Assembly: GCA_963377175.1 (NCBI GenBank)
Contig: CAUJNA010003495.1
Location: forward strand, 405,490 to 469,489
Reading direction: 5' to 3'
Length of the DNA: 64,000 nucleotides
From: Effrenium voratum
Taxonomy: Eukaryota > Sar > Dinophyceae > Suessiales > Symbiodiniaceae
How positions within the stretch are numbered: the first letter of the stretch is position 1; every line of letters starts with the position of its first letter. A model generated the notes under the pieces. That model was not told the origin of the DNA and ran no database searches. It was given only the letters and a program-made list of their open reading frames with translations. Below are positions 1-9,124 of this stretch, one piece after another. A program made the translations under genes and the position numbers.

Positions 1-262
1 TTGTGTGTTCTAACCCGATGGCTGCTGGCATATACATCACGGGAGTCGCGATAGACCTCGTCTCTGGAGTCGAGGAAGGTGCAATGAGTGATCCTGACGT
101 CGTCGAGATCAGCTTGGACCGGCCCCCCTGAAGGTAGAGGACGGGTGTCGTCTCCAAAGAAGTCCTTTCTCGCCTTGACATGGTATCGATGCCAGGACCT
201 TTCTTCTTCAAAGCGCACCCAGTAACCTTTTGTCAGGGGAAGATCCATCCGAGACGTGACGA
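1..262 (-). CDS. Continuation of element A pol after a frame change
   Basis: From about 262 to the window edge the minus strand encodes a stretch containing YWVRFEEERSWHRYHV and KDFFGDDTRPLPSGGP. It aligns with WYRIHVEVRKKFFGTT and LPPGGPSHEELDTVRVTH of element B near 24300-24440. The frame is +1 relative to the integrase frame ending at 208, so there is a break or a second recoding event around 220-260. The domain is unidentified; in element B it precedes the methyltransferase-like and dUTPase regions. Confidence 0.6.
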
Positions 263-3152
263 TCTATGAGTTCAGTCTCAGGAACATTGTCGAAGTCAGC
301 ATTCTGTCGACGATTTTTACGATCATCCTCATCGTCCTCATGGTCAAAGCGTCCCTCGTCGAAGCTGAATGACTCGTCTTCACGGGGCAGATTCTTCCCG
401 CTGACGTGATCATGATTTGATAGGCGATCATGCTTATATGATGCAATTTCACGGGTACGAGCCTCATATGCTTTTAGCAGAGGAAAAACGTACGGTTCTT
501 CAGCATTGTGGTAGATCTGCTTCACTTGGTGGATGCTGGGTCGAACAACTCCAGCCTGAAAGTGCTCGAGGTCAGCAACATAGTAGTCGCCCTTCCATTT
601 CCCTCCAGGTTCGAACCGATAACCAAGGAAAACACCAGGTTTGGCGACAGGAGCGAACTTGGGAGCCTTATAATGATCGTGCTCCTCACCGGGAACAGCG
701 GGAGCGATACTAGATTCCTCTTCAGCGAAGTCAGCGAGGGGGTCGTAGTCGCAGTCACGCAGAGCTTCCTCGATTTCTTCGGCTGACATGGGTTCATAGT
801 CATCATCAGAAAGGGTTGCGTCTTCCTTTGAGGTTTCGCCCCATTTCTCGAGAGCGTGGACGTCGACCTGAAAATAGGTTTCGCCAATCCAATCTTGCGA
901 TTGATCATCTCTAGGATCACTCAGGTTTCTCCACGTGGTTGACTGAATAGAGTCATTTTCACCGTTGAGATATTTAATGATGGTGAGAGTTTCGTCAGCG
1001 AGGAATTCAACGTCGATTGGGCAGTTGGAGCCCCTTGGATCGAAGAGTTTCTTTCTGGGTGTCCGGTGTATACGGATAACACACTCGTTCTCTTCGTCTT
1101 TGCTCCAATAGTCATCGTCGGCAGGCTTATTTTGATCTTCGGGAGCGTTTTTGATCCCCCCCTTTTCAATTCGACGCGGCTTGGGGGCGACGGGGAAGAA
1201 ATCAACCAAGCAACCGAAGGGAAGAAGCTTGCCGTTGAAAGGAAGGGGGGCGTGTCTTTTAGACCACGCGCTTCCACCTCCCCGATTCTCGATGTTCCTA
1301 GCGACGGCAAAGTACTTTGTTGCGTAGGGCCACCATCGGGCTTCTAACCCGGCTTGACGTAAAAGCACACGTGCACCATGAAGGACTAATTTGACTTTGC
1401 TTTCAATGATGCCGTTGGTCTTTGGCATTCCCGGAGTAGACCATTCATGTATCCAGCGCAGTTCTTTGCAAGCACTGACAAGTTCTTTAGCTTGATCAGT
1501 GTGCATCATCTTGATGTCATTCTGAGGCCCTGCGAAGCGGTTGAAAGCGTCAACGGTGTTAGCATCAGAGCGGCTCATGACAGGCATGACATCAATCCAC
1601 GAAGTGGCGAGATCGTAGAAGACGATGGCGTCGGCCTCGCCGTTGATGCCCCTGTCTCGTAGCCCTTGCAGAACCATCGTGTCGGCGGTGACTAAGTCAC
1701 CAAAGTCCTCGGCTCCGTGACCAGCCGCGCCCTTCTTCCGGAACAGTCTAACATTCTCCATCTTGGCTCGCTGGCAGTGAGAGCAAAAAGGGTTCTTGGG
1801 AAGATGAGTCATCATATGGCGGAGGGTCAAGGCGTCAGCTCTCCAGTCTTCGGCGCTACGCAGAGGGCCGTGGCCTTCAAGTTCGACGGTTTCCTCGTTT
1901 GAATCAGAGGCAGGAGGATCAGGGTCAGGTGAACCAGGATGGCCTTCGGATGTTGAAGGCATGTCCTTCGTTGCCCCTTGGATGACATCCCCGGAAAGAG
2001 CAGAAGGAGCGGGAACAGCAGGGATGTCAGGGCACTGATCGGTCACCGGAGAACTGAGGTTATTACAACGTGAGGCAGGCAAGTACGGGACGTTGTTCAG
2101 CACGTCGAGCACGATTTCCTTGCCATCAGGTCCTTGAAGGACGGGAAGCTCACCTGCGGGCCAGGTGAAGGTATAACCTTGCTCCATACAGCGTTTGCCG
2201 ATTGAGATGAGCGATGGCGTGTTCTGCATGACGTGGGCATCAATCACCTCGTCAATGTCCTGCATATCAGCAGCAATGCTTCCGAGGGTCGACGCCGTAC
2301 CGTTGGCGGTCTGCAGGGCATGGGTACGTCCAGTTTTCTTCACCAGACTCTGCTCCCCGGCACTAAGTTCGTTCAGTCCAACAAGGTCGATGGGGCAGCC
2401 TGTATCAGCAAGCCATCGGATCGATCGTTCGTGCCCAGGAGCGGATGGAGTGGAAGACATGCGCGATGCTCTATACATCATGCGCCGTCGAATCGGTTTA
2501 GATTCGAGGTATTCGCCCTCCTGATCAATGGCGACCTGCTCCTGCATGGAGAGTGCGCGGAGAATGGCCTTCTCACTTTGCCGTTCAATGGTGATCTTTG
2601 AAGCGTTCTTGAACTCCCCGGAGTGAGTATATGATGGATTCCTGGATTTCTGAGAAACATGAGAAATCTGCTTCATAAGGTTTTTATCGGAAACGACGAT
2701 ATACTCAATCATGGCGGAGTCATTGATCTGAACTGTCGGGCTGCGATCGTCGTTGTAGACGTTCGGACGCATAGAGGCATTCCATGCGGCACGCTTAACA
2801 GGATCAGTGTATGACCAAAAGGTAGTTTTCACGTCGCCGGTAAAACCGATAGGGCAGAACATCCTATTCCGCGAAGTGTGAGAGGTGATTGGAAGGTTCT
2901 GGATAATCCGTCCGTCGGGGATGGAAACGGTCCGTCTCCACACCACATGCTGTAAGTCGGGGCCTCCACCTGTGGGTCCCTGAAACATGCAAGCCCGGTG
3001 ATCGGTTCTAGACCACACCTGTGCATCAGCGGGAGGAGAGCGGACGGGTGTCTTGTCAGAAAGGGCACCCGTCAGGCCACCAGATTCGCACTTGGTCGCT
3101 GGGCATGCGATAGATATTCCCGGCGAGGCCTGTGGGTAACGGCCCGCCCCTC
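208..3152 (-). CDS. pol: Pol: aspartic protease and integrase (element A)
   Basis: This frame is reached by the -1 shift and has no ATG at its start; conserved residues (AGRYPQA) follow the heptamer immediately. The aspartic protease motif ADTGCPIDLVG is near 2400. A zinc-binding HHCC motif (LRHMMTHLP then CSHCQRAKM) lies near 1830-1740. The integrase core follows, with candidate catalytic D in TADTMV, D in HTDQAKEL and E in NGIIESKVKL. The element's PGVFLGYRFEPGG box lies near 610-570. The integrase should insert the cDNA in the nucleus. The frame closes at 208, but homology to element B continues leftward in the +1 frame. Confidence 0.9.
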
Positions 3153-5591
3153 TCAGAAACCCTCATCAACCCCAGGTGCGGGGCTGTCAATCCGCCCATC
3201 AGGATAGAGATTCGACGAATCACCCCCCTGCTCGGTAGCAGGGGCACCGGGCTTCCTGGGAAGCGGAGCTAGGTCAGGAGGGGGCTTCTCATGCTTGTAC
3301 GTACACTTCGGACGCGTGCATTTGCCGGCGTTTAGCCACTCTCTGCAGTACCCAGGGTATATGGGACCGTCGTCATCGCGGGGAAATTTCGGTTTCTCCT
3401 CATGGTGCGCAAAACGGCAGTCAGAACCGCGCCTACATTGCCCCTTCTGCCAATCATGACAAACTCCAGGGGTGGCAGGATGCTCATGGCGGCCATCTCT
3501 TCCTGGAGAAGGGCGCTCCCTGCTATTCCGCCTGGGGTCATCAGACCGCGTCTTTCCGCGATCACGATCACCTGATCTCGCGTCCCCTGTCTTGCGAGTA
3601 TCCCCAAACGGCGAAGGACGGCGTACCCCAGGAGCGGCGGCATTCGGATTGCGATCAGCATGTGGCGATCGGGAGTACATTCGGTCCTTTATCTCAGAGA
3701 CATTGTATCTCGTCCTCCACCTCGACACAGCGTTACGAGCGGCCCTCATGATCCAGTCGTAGTTTTGCACGTCTGGATTACGATCCCAGTGTTGCACGTC
3801 AGGCATCAAGCATGGTGAATGTCGAACTTGCTCAAAGAAAACATGCTGAAGAACGTGGTGATCAATCGGTGCGGTGATCCCGCCCAGGAGTCCTTCCCAT
3901 TTATCAAGGAATTTCTCAAGCTGAGGTTCGCCAGACCCGACAGCTCTGCCAAGGGATAGGCGAAGAAGTTCATTCGTGCGGATAGACTGACTCCCGACTT
4001 CATCAGGACGAAGGTACTCAATTAGACAGAACAGGATCTGGCGGCTTTTCAGCCTCGTTCCCCTTTTTACCTGAGCCTCTTCAGTCAGCCTGCTGATCTT
4101 GGCAACTATAGGTTTCGATGTGATGCATTTTCTCAGTGCAGCATTGAACCTATTGTCAAGGATCGGGTAGAGGCACTCTTCATCAAGTTCCTCTATTGCG
4201 TTGGCGTTCTCGACACTCATGACCCAAGACATGGCATATGGCGAGTCATAGCTGAATGCGTTGCTCACGATTTCTCTCGTGGAAATGATCCAGTCTCGCA
4301 ACTCGTGCGGCGCAGGCTCTTTTTCGAGCTCTATGTTGGCGCACTTGTTCGCCTCAGATGGCAACGAAGTTAAGGGCGGTCGAGTAGCCTGCCCAAAAAC
4401 GTGGGGAGGTAGAACGCCGTCTCTGCCAATGGATATGGCACAAAGAGAGCAACTCCCAGACGATGGTGGGCAGCACGCGGAACACAAGGAAGTGCGGCAC
4501 AACGAACAGGTTTGGAAGCATGGAGGTGTCCCGGGGATGCTGGACTTGACATTGATGTTGCATCGAGGGCAGACCCTCTCCTCAGCGGAAGACCGGCGAA
4601 GGTCGGGAGCTCCAATACCGCCGACACTACCGGCGCCATGCACACCCTTACCGAGTCCCGGTGGAAGAGAGAAACCAGCTGGCCCGCCAGAGTTATCCTG
4701 TACTCCGTGGTGAGGCTGTGGATTCTGCTGATTTGTCACAGCAGTGTCAGGCCCGTATCTTCCGCGAATGACTCCTTGACATGTTCCATGCTCAACCTGA
4801 CCAGTGAAAATCCCTCCCGTAGGGGAACATCCGGGATACGTGTTGATGGTTCCCCTCGGAGCTGCTCGCCCGACTACGGGCGATGACATTGCCCTTGGCG
4901 GCATTGGCCCGGCGGCTCCGGCGTGGGAACAGAAACCAGAGTTTCCTTGTTGCGGTTCAGGACTCCGATGTGACGGATCTCCACGTGATGGCCCGGATCC
5001 AGGATCAGGAGCAGTGCCATCCCGCTGATTATGGTCAGGAATGCAACCAGGTCCTCCAGGTCCCGCACTAGGACCACGATGCTTAGTTTTCCCATCGGGG
5101 TCAGCCCTCAAGCAGCCGAGGCAAATAGGTCGAACATCTGACCCAAAACGGCGCACATCGTCAGGTGAAGCGATGTGTTGATCGCAGTACTCATCCTTGC
5201 ATATGAGACACGTCACAAGTCCGTGTCTCCCCCCTCTTCCCCTGCATGCGCGGCATCTAGGAAACTGATCGCTACATTTGAAACATGAGTTACAATCATG
5301 GTCAAAGCAGTCTTCGCAGACTGACTTGCCGCAGCTTCGGCATGGATAGCGAGGTTCCCGATGCTGTGGATGCCCGGGCTCCTCATGAGCACACCTGGCC
5401 CGGTTATCAGGGGCAGCGCCGGCAGCCCGAGCAATGGCCCTCGTTCTAGAGGGATCCCTGCCGAAGATGGGGGCTGATGGTGACGGTGGGGGTGGCCCTG
5501 AAGGAGGTGGAGGTGGAGGAGGCCTAGCCGAGCTGACGGTGCGAGCATCACGAGAAGGAGAACCTCTAGGAGCCCTTCCTGGGTTAAGGGA
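3153..5591 (-). CDS. gag: Gag C-terminal region: Cys-rich, capsid-like and CCCH zinc fingers (element A)
   Basis: The frame continues directly after the UGA at 5592-5594 and has no early ATG, which argues for readthrough rather than independent initiation. In order it shows a polyproline stretch (about 5530-5440), a Cys-rich multi-zinc region (about 5400-5100) with repeated CxxC pairs such as CRSCGKSVCEDC, further Cys clusters near 4600-4430, a helical capsid-like domain (about 4330-3700) that aligns with 28267-29019 of element B, and two CCCH fingers near 3450-3300. The fingers have spacings C-x7-C-x5-C-x3-H (CHDWQKGQC start) and C-x8-C-x4-C-x3-H (CREWLNAGKC start). CCCH fingers usually bind RNA and here sit where retroviral Gag has CCHC knuckles. 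The frame ends at UGA 3153-3155, right after a slippery heptamer. Confidence 0.8.
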   Translation of the reverse strand, partial: SLNPGRAPRGSPSRDARTVSSARPPPPPPPSGPPPPSPSAPIFGRDPSRTRAIARAAGAAPDNRARCAHEEPGHPQHREPRYPCRSCGKSVCEDCFDHDCNSCFKCSDQFPRCRACRGRGGRHGLVTCLICKDEYCDQHIASPDDVRRFGSDVRPICLGCLRADPDGKTKHRGPSAGPGGPGCIPDHNQRDGTAPDPGSGPSRGDPSHRSPEPQQGNSGFCSHAGAAGPMPPRAMSSPVVGRAAPRGTINTYPGCSPTGGIFTGQVEHGTCQGVIRGRYGPDTAVTNQQNPQPHHGVQDNSGGPAGFSLPPGLGKGVHGAGSVGGIGAPDLRRSSAEERVCPRCNINVKSSIPGTPPCFQTCSLCRTSLCSACCPPSSGSCSLCAISIGRDGVLPPHVFGQATRPPLTSLPSEANKCANIELEKEPAPHELRDWIISTREIVSNAFSYDSPYAMSWVMSVENANAIEELDEECLYPILDNRFNAALRKCITSKPIVAKISRLTEEAQVKRGTRLKSRQILFCLIEYLRPDEVGSQSIRTNELLRLSLGRAVGSGEPQLEKFLDKWEGLLGGITAPIDHHVLQHVFFEQVRHSPCLMPDVQHWDRNPDVQNYDWIMRAARNAVSRWRTRYNVSEIKDRMYSRSPHADRNPNAAAPGVRRPSPFGDTRKTGDARSGDRDRGKTRSDDPRRNSRERPSPGRDGRHEHPATPGVCHDWQKGQCRRGSDCRFAHHEEKPKFPRDDDGPIYPGYCREWLNAGKCTRPKCTYKHEKPPPDLAPLPRKPGAPATEQGGDSSNLYPDGRIDSPAPGVDEGF
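3156..3162 (-). promoter_or_regulatory. -1 ribosomal frameshift heptamer GGGTTTC
   Basis: The gag frame ends GAG GGT TTC TGA. The heptamer G GGT TTC fits the X XXY YYZ rule in the gag phase, and the stop follows at once. Slipping back one base leads into the pol frame, which is open from there through the protease and integrase. The matching gag end in element B (GAT TTT TAG) is also followed by pol in the -1 frame but has a weaker heptamer. No downstream pseudoknot was checked. Confidence 0.7.
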
Positions 5592-7910
5592 TCAGTGTCT
5601 CCAGATTTCTCCGGCAGCAAGAGGTTGCTCCCTCAACTCAGCGATCTGCATGTTGATCTCATTGACCCTCAGCACAAGCTTCATAAACTGCTCTTGCATG
5701 TCCCTCGGATTGGGGCCTAAGCTTTTGTCATGAAGGTCCTTGACGCACCTAGCAATACGGGACAATTGAAGCTTGAACTCTTCCTGTTTCTGTGAGTTCT
5801 CATTGAGAGCTCCGGACATCCTATCACTGAACTGCTTCAGGTCGGTCGCAGGAACGAGCTGCTGGATATACGTCTCGACGTTCCCACGGATGGTTCTTTC
5901 CCTTGAGATGGTTCCCTCAATGTCAATGACACTGCGAGAGTTCGCCTCAACTTCGTCCTTGATTTTTCGAACTTCAGCCTCAAGGGCCCCAATCTCAGAG
6001 AACCTAAGGAGCTGGACCTTGACGTTTTCAAGTGACTCGGCCTGCTCGCGAAGTTCAGCAGCGGATATGACGATCGAGTTGGACCTCTCATCATACATCT
6101 TGAAACGCTCATTCATCTCCTTCTCGCTTCGGGCGACCCACTCGTGGAAATCGCGGAACTTGGCCTCGTGTCTTGAGAGGGTTCCGGCAACGGCAGAAAA
6201 AGATGATTCAACCTTCTTCTCGAAGGCATCAACACGGTTATTGATCTTCTTGATTTCACCGACGCAAACGTTGATGTCATCCCTGCATGAACGAATCTCA
6301 GTTCTGCATCCCTGGATTTCGGCCTTGCATCCCTTGACCTCGTTGTGGATCGCGAGAAGCAGTCGCTGTAGCTCAGATGCAACCGGATGGCCGCCACTCG
6401 TGGATGCAGACGGGGCAGGACGACTATCAGCGTCATGAGCTCCACGCCTATTTTCTTCCCTGTCGGGAGTGCAGCCGGGAGTCCCGATTTGAAAGAATGC
6501 AGGGATGAGGGAGTTGCTGACTGGTTGATTTGATGGAAGCCCTCCATTTCCAGGGGCAACAGTGCTAAGTCCAGGTCTCCGGTTCCTGGGCGTAGAGTTG
6601 ATCCCGTCATCAGTCTCCTTCTCAGACATCGGGGCATTGGAGCTGAGCCCAGATCCCGCAGAGTGGATAGGAACGTCAACAGGATCGTGATGAGCTGGAG
6701 GATTAGATCGCAATCGGAGGGCAGCTTCACGTCTTTCGGGTGACTCAGAGCTCCTCTTTGTGGCTCGCGAGTCAGTGCCGGTTTGTCCCGACATGTTATC
6801 AAACGATGACGATCCGCGATGTTGAGCTTGATCTGGATCAGGTTGAGTGAGATCAAGCCGTTGAGCAACGTCATCATTGAATGGCTTAGGGGAAAGTACT
6901 TTGGCAACGCGGCTCGGCGGGAGCGATGTCGTTCGTCTCTCTGGTGTGACCTCGGCCTCATCGATTACATCGAGGATCCCAGGGATGGTTTCATCATCTT
7001 CATTTCCTCTCCTGGGTGGCTGATGGAAGGGAATGTCGAGAAGGTCGAAGGGAGTAGAGCCAATACCAGGTGTATCCTGCTCGGATCCATCACTGGTACG
7101 GTGGCTGGACTGCTCCTCGAGGTCGATGACGTCGGGGGCGGACTCTTTCCGAGTCTGATGCCGATTGAAGGCCGCGAAGAGACCGGCATGGCTTCTTGAC
7201 GAAGTGGATGAAGGATTTGGGCCTGCTATTTCGCTCCCCGTGTCCGATCGATGAGTACCTGATGCTTGATTTGGCGGATTTGAGCCCGCGTTGTAGCGGT
7301 TCGCGTCCCGACCTCGGGTACCTGAGGAAAGCGGTGGATTAGGACCAGCGTTGTAGCGGTCCGCATTCCGGTCGCGGGTACCTGACAAGTGAGATGATAC
7401 TGCATCAGGGATGAAGTCCATATCCGCCGGACTGGGGTGATCGTGAATGATGTCAATGTCGGATGAACCTGAGACAGGAGGAAGGCCAGCTATTTGCGGC
7501 CAATCCTCAATCGCCCGTTTGCCCGCCTCGGGTTGGGCCGAACCTGCAACTTGAGAAGGGGAGAAATCTTCAATGGGGTCATTTTCTCCATCAAGTGGAA
7601 AACCCTGAGTAGGTTCATGCATAGGCAGGGCATCAAAAGATCTGTCTATTCGGGAAGGTTGAGATCTCCAATCAGCATCAAAAAGGGATTGAAAATCCAG
7701 ATTCCCGACCGACATGGGGGCACCCGAGTCGAAGTCGAGCCGACCGAAATCAGGCGGTGTAGCCTGCGATCCACTGCCGAGGAGCTGGTCAACCTGATCC
7801 CATGTAAGGGACCAAGATTGAGCCGGCTCCTGATGAGCAGCATGATGGGCAGCCCGGTCTTCGATCTGGAGCGCGACGAACGGAACAGTAGGCGAAATCG
7901 ACGAGGGCAC
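5592..7910 (-). CDS. gag: Gag N-terminal protein with long coiled coil (element A)
   Basis: A 772-codon frame. The first 480 or so residues are low complexity, with repeated units around a DANRYNAG-type core (about residues 165-225), typical of disordered Gag regions. Residues about 500-770 are heptad-rich coiled coil with many Glu, Lys, Arg and Leu. It ends IWRH then UGA at 5592-5594. The same frame then stays open for another 813 codons into the Cys-rich and CCCH region, so the UGA is the only break in a frame of more than 4.7 kb. Element B has a matching coiled-coil ORF (29722-31011). The expected role is particle assembly in the cytoplasm, inferred from position. Confidence 0.75.
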   Translation of the reverse strand: MPSSISPTVPFVALQIEDRAAHHAAHQEPAQSWSLTWDQVDQLLGSGSQATPPDFGRLDFDSGAPMSVGNLDFQSLFDADWRSQPSRIDRSFDALPMHEPTQGFPLDGENDPIEDFSPSQVAGSAQPEAGKRAIEDWPQIAGLPPVSGSSDIDIIHDHPSPADMDFIPDAVSSHLSGTRDRNADRYNAGPNPPLSSGTRGRDANRYNAGSNPPNQASGTHRSDTGSEIAGPNPSSTSSRSHAGLFAAFNRHQTRKESAPDVIDLEEQSSHRTSDGSEQDTPGIGSTPFDLLDIPFHQPPRRGNEDDETIPGILDVIDEAEVTPERRTTSLPPSRVAKVLSPKPFNDDVAQRLDLTQPDPDQAQHRGSSSFDNMSGQTGTDSRATKRSSESPERREAALRLRSNPPAHHDPVDVPIHSAGSGLSSNAPMSEKETDDGINSTPRNRRPGLSTVAPGNGGLPSNQPVSNSLIPAFFQIGTPGCTPDREENRRGAHDADSRPAPSASTSGGHPVASELQRLLLAIHNEVKGCKAEIQGCRTEIRSCRDDINVCVGEIKKINNRVDAFEKKVESSFSAVAGTLSRHEAKFRDFHEWVARSEKEMNERFKMYDERSNSIVISAAELREQAESLENVKVQLLRFSEIGALEAEVRKIKDEVEANSRSVIDIEGTISRERTIRGNVETYIQQLVPATDLKQFSDRMSGALNENSQKQEEFKLQLSRIARCVKDLHDKSLGPNPRDMQEQFMKLVLRVNEINMQIAELREQPLAAGEIWRH

Positions 7911-7936
7911 CTGATTTGGAGGAACCTCAGCCTCTT

Positions 7937-8245
7937 CTAGAGAATTCCGTCCTCGATCTGGAGCACTGCCGCCGGGATAGGGGCCTCCGCATCCTCATCA
8001 AACACGACCTGAGAAAGGATCCAATCGTCCGTGATCACCCCGGGATTGGGCTCTGCGCCCACCATCGGGGGAATGGGCCACAGCCGGCTGCCTAAGCCGG
8101 GGGCAGCATGCGCGGCGTTGCCGCGAAGGGCGTTGGCCTCGTCATCCACGAAGCCCGGCCCACGATGTGAAGCTCCGGGGGACGCCATTGCTCGTACAAG
8201 TAGGCGAGGGAGCAGGTAGCGGGTCACGTCCCGCAACCGGATCAC
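7937..8245 (-). CDS. Short leader ORF at start of element A gag
   Basis: This is a 102-codon open frame just downstream of the primer site. It is followed by the long gag frame in a different phase, with a 26-base gap. No domain is recognised; the sequence is rich in Pro, Ala and Gly, with an acidic C-terminal part. It might be the true gag start joined by a frame change, a leader ORF, or chance. It has no clear counterpart in element B, where the first internal frame is different. Confidence 0.35.
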   Translation of the reverse strand: MIRLRDVTRYLLPRLLVRAMASPGASHRGPGFVDDEANALRGNAAHAAPGLGSRLWPIPPMVGAEPNPGVITDDWILSQVVFDEDAEAPIPAAVLQIEDGIL

Positions 8246-8265
8246 CAGCCCCAGCTTCTAGCTGT

Positions 8266-8279
8266 TACGGCTGATAACC
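8266..8279 (-). other. Primer-binding site of element A (half-tRNA type)
   Basis: The 14 plus-strand bases TACGGCTGATAACC abut the LTR and are identical to those beside the element B LTR at 33078-33091. They read as a 5-base anticodon-stem strand (TACGG), a 7-base anticodon loop (CTGATAA, anticodon GAT) and two bases of the opposite stem strand. Drosophila copia primes from an initiator-Met tRNA fragment at exactly this position, next to the anticodon loop. The isoleucine identity is inferred from the loop only. Confidence 0.7.
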
Positions 8280-9124
8280 TGCGGTTTTGGGCGAACACGA
8301 AGTAGCCCAGGGAAGCAAATGAGCACAAAGAAGATCACGATGTACCCAAAGCACCCGGAAACACAACTCGGGTGAAGCTGTGGGTGATGACCGGGTTGAG
8401 GATGTGACGGTTAGCAAAGAGAAGTTTGGGGAAGTTGGGAATCAAGTTGAAGAAGTATAAGTACTCAACCAAGCCCAGCAAACCCTGCCGCACCACCGGA
8501 TACCTCCCACAACCAGCTGCCCCCAGCACCGAGACCTTTTCCCGATGATGTGGGCGGCTGCCGTTGTATGGCGTCCGCACGTGGTGCCAGAGTTAAACTG
8601 ACGGGGGGTTGAAAACTTGAGCCAAACGGCCATTCGGCCGTTTTGCCATATGAAGAAACAACACGTGAACAAAACACACTTTCTTTTCGGGTGGGACACT
8701 GAGGAAACTCGGCGCTTTTGAGCTAGGGCTTCAGTGTCGAGTTCAAAGTTGATTGGCGAGATTTCGGGGAAGGGTTTTTTGGGCTGGGTGATTTAGGGCG
8801 GGTGCGGGATTTCTTTCGGGGCCGATGTAAGGTTTGCTTAGGGTTCATCTTGCTGTTTCGAATTTTGTATGTGGAACCAAGCGAGGTTGGGTCAATGTCT
8901 GATTCAAAATCACTTTTTCGATTGGACTTTGATGGTTAAGTCCAAGGACAAAGGATTGGTCCAAAAGTCCTGGGGGTGACTTTTTTGGAGTTGGCCCCCC
9001 TTTTGTGGTTTTAAAGGCAAACCAAAAGGGCAACCGAATTTGAGATCCTAAAATTCGAAGATCCACCCGTGTCACAAATTGTGTTCAGGACTTGGAGGGC
9101 CTCTCTTCATTTTTTTCAACCGCA
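8280..9124 (-). repeat. Probable 5' LTR of element A
   Basis: The left edge is fixed by the primer site shared with element B, which ends at 8279. The LTR then begins TGCGGTT. An inverted match AACCGCA ends at 9124, giving 7-bp terminal inverted repeats like those of element B (TGTGATT/AATCACA). A shorter alternative ends at 8579 (TGCGG/CCGCA, 300 bp). No second LTR lies in the window, so neither end can be confirmed by comparison. The longer choice places the spliced-leader-like 22-mer at 8616-8637 inside the LTR, as in element B. Confidence 0.45.
8616..8637 (-). other. Spliced-leader-like relic near the 5' end of element A
   Basis: The minus strand reads CCGAATGGCCG then TTTGGCTCAAG. Against the dinoflagellate leader CCGTAGCCATTTTGGCTCAAG, it keeps CCG, A, GCC and the final TTTGGCTCAAG with small indels. 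It has the sense orientation of the element. It lies inside the longer LTR model, or 37 bases upstream of the shorter one. Confidence 0.55.

Larger units (their letters stand above)
1..9124 (-). mobile_element. Element A: partial Ty1/copia-type LTR retrotransposon
   Basis: The region reads on the minus strand as LTR, tRNA primer site, gag, frameshift site, then pol with aspartic protease and integrase. The window edge cuts it in pol, so the expected dUTPase, RT, RNase H and left LTR would lie to the left. Protease before integrase, with the integrase preceding the missing RT, is the Ty1/copia order. Proteins match element B (12354-33475) closely in the integrase and more loosely in gag, so the two are cousins, not recent copies. 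The long frames here are more intact than in B. The right boundary (9124) depends on the LTR choice described separately. Confidence 0.85.

Noticed and set aside
8280..8579. Shorter LTR model for element A (300 bp, TGCGG/CCGCA)
   Set aside because: Kept only as an alternative. The 7-bp match at 9124 mirrors element B better, but the second LTR is outside the window.
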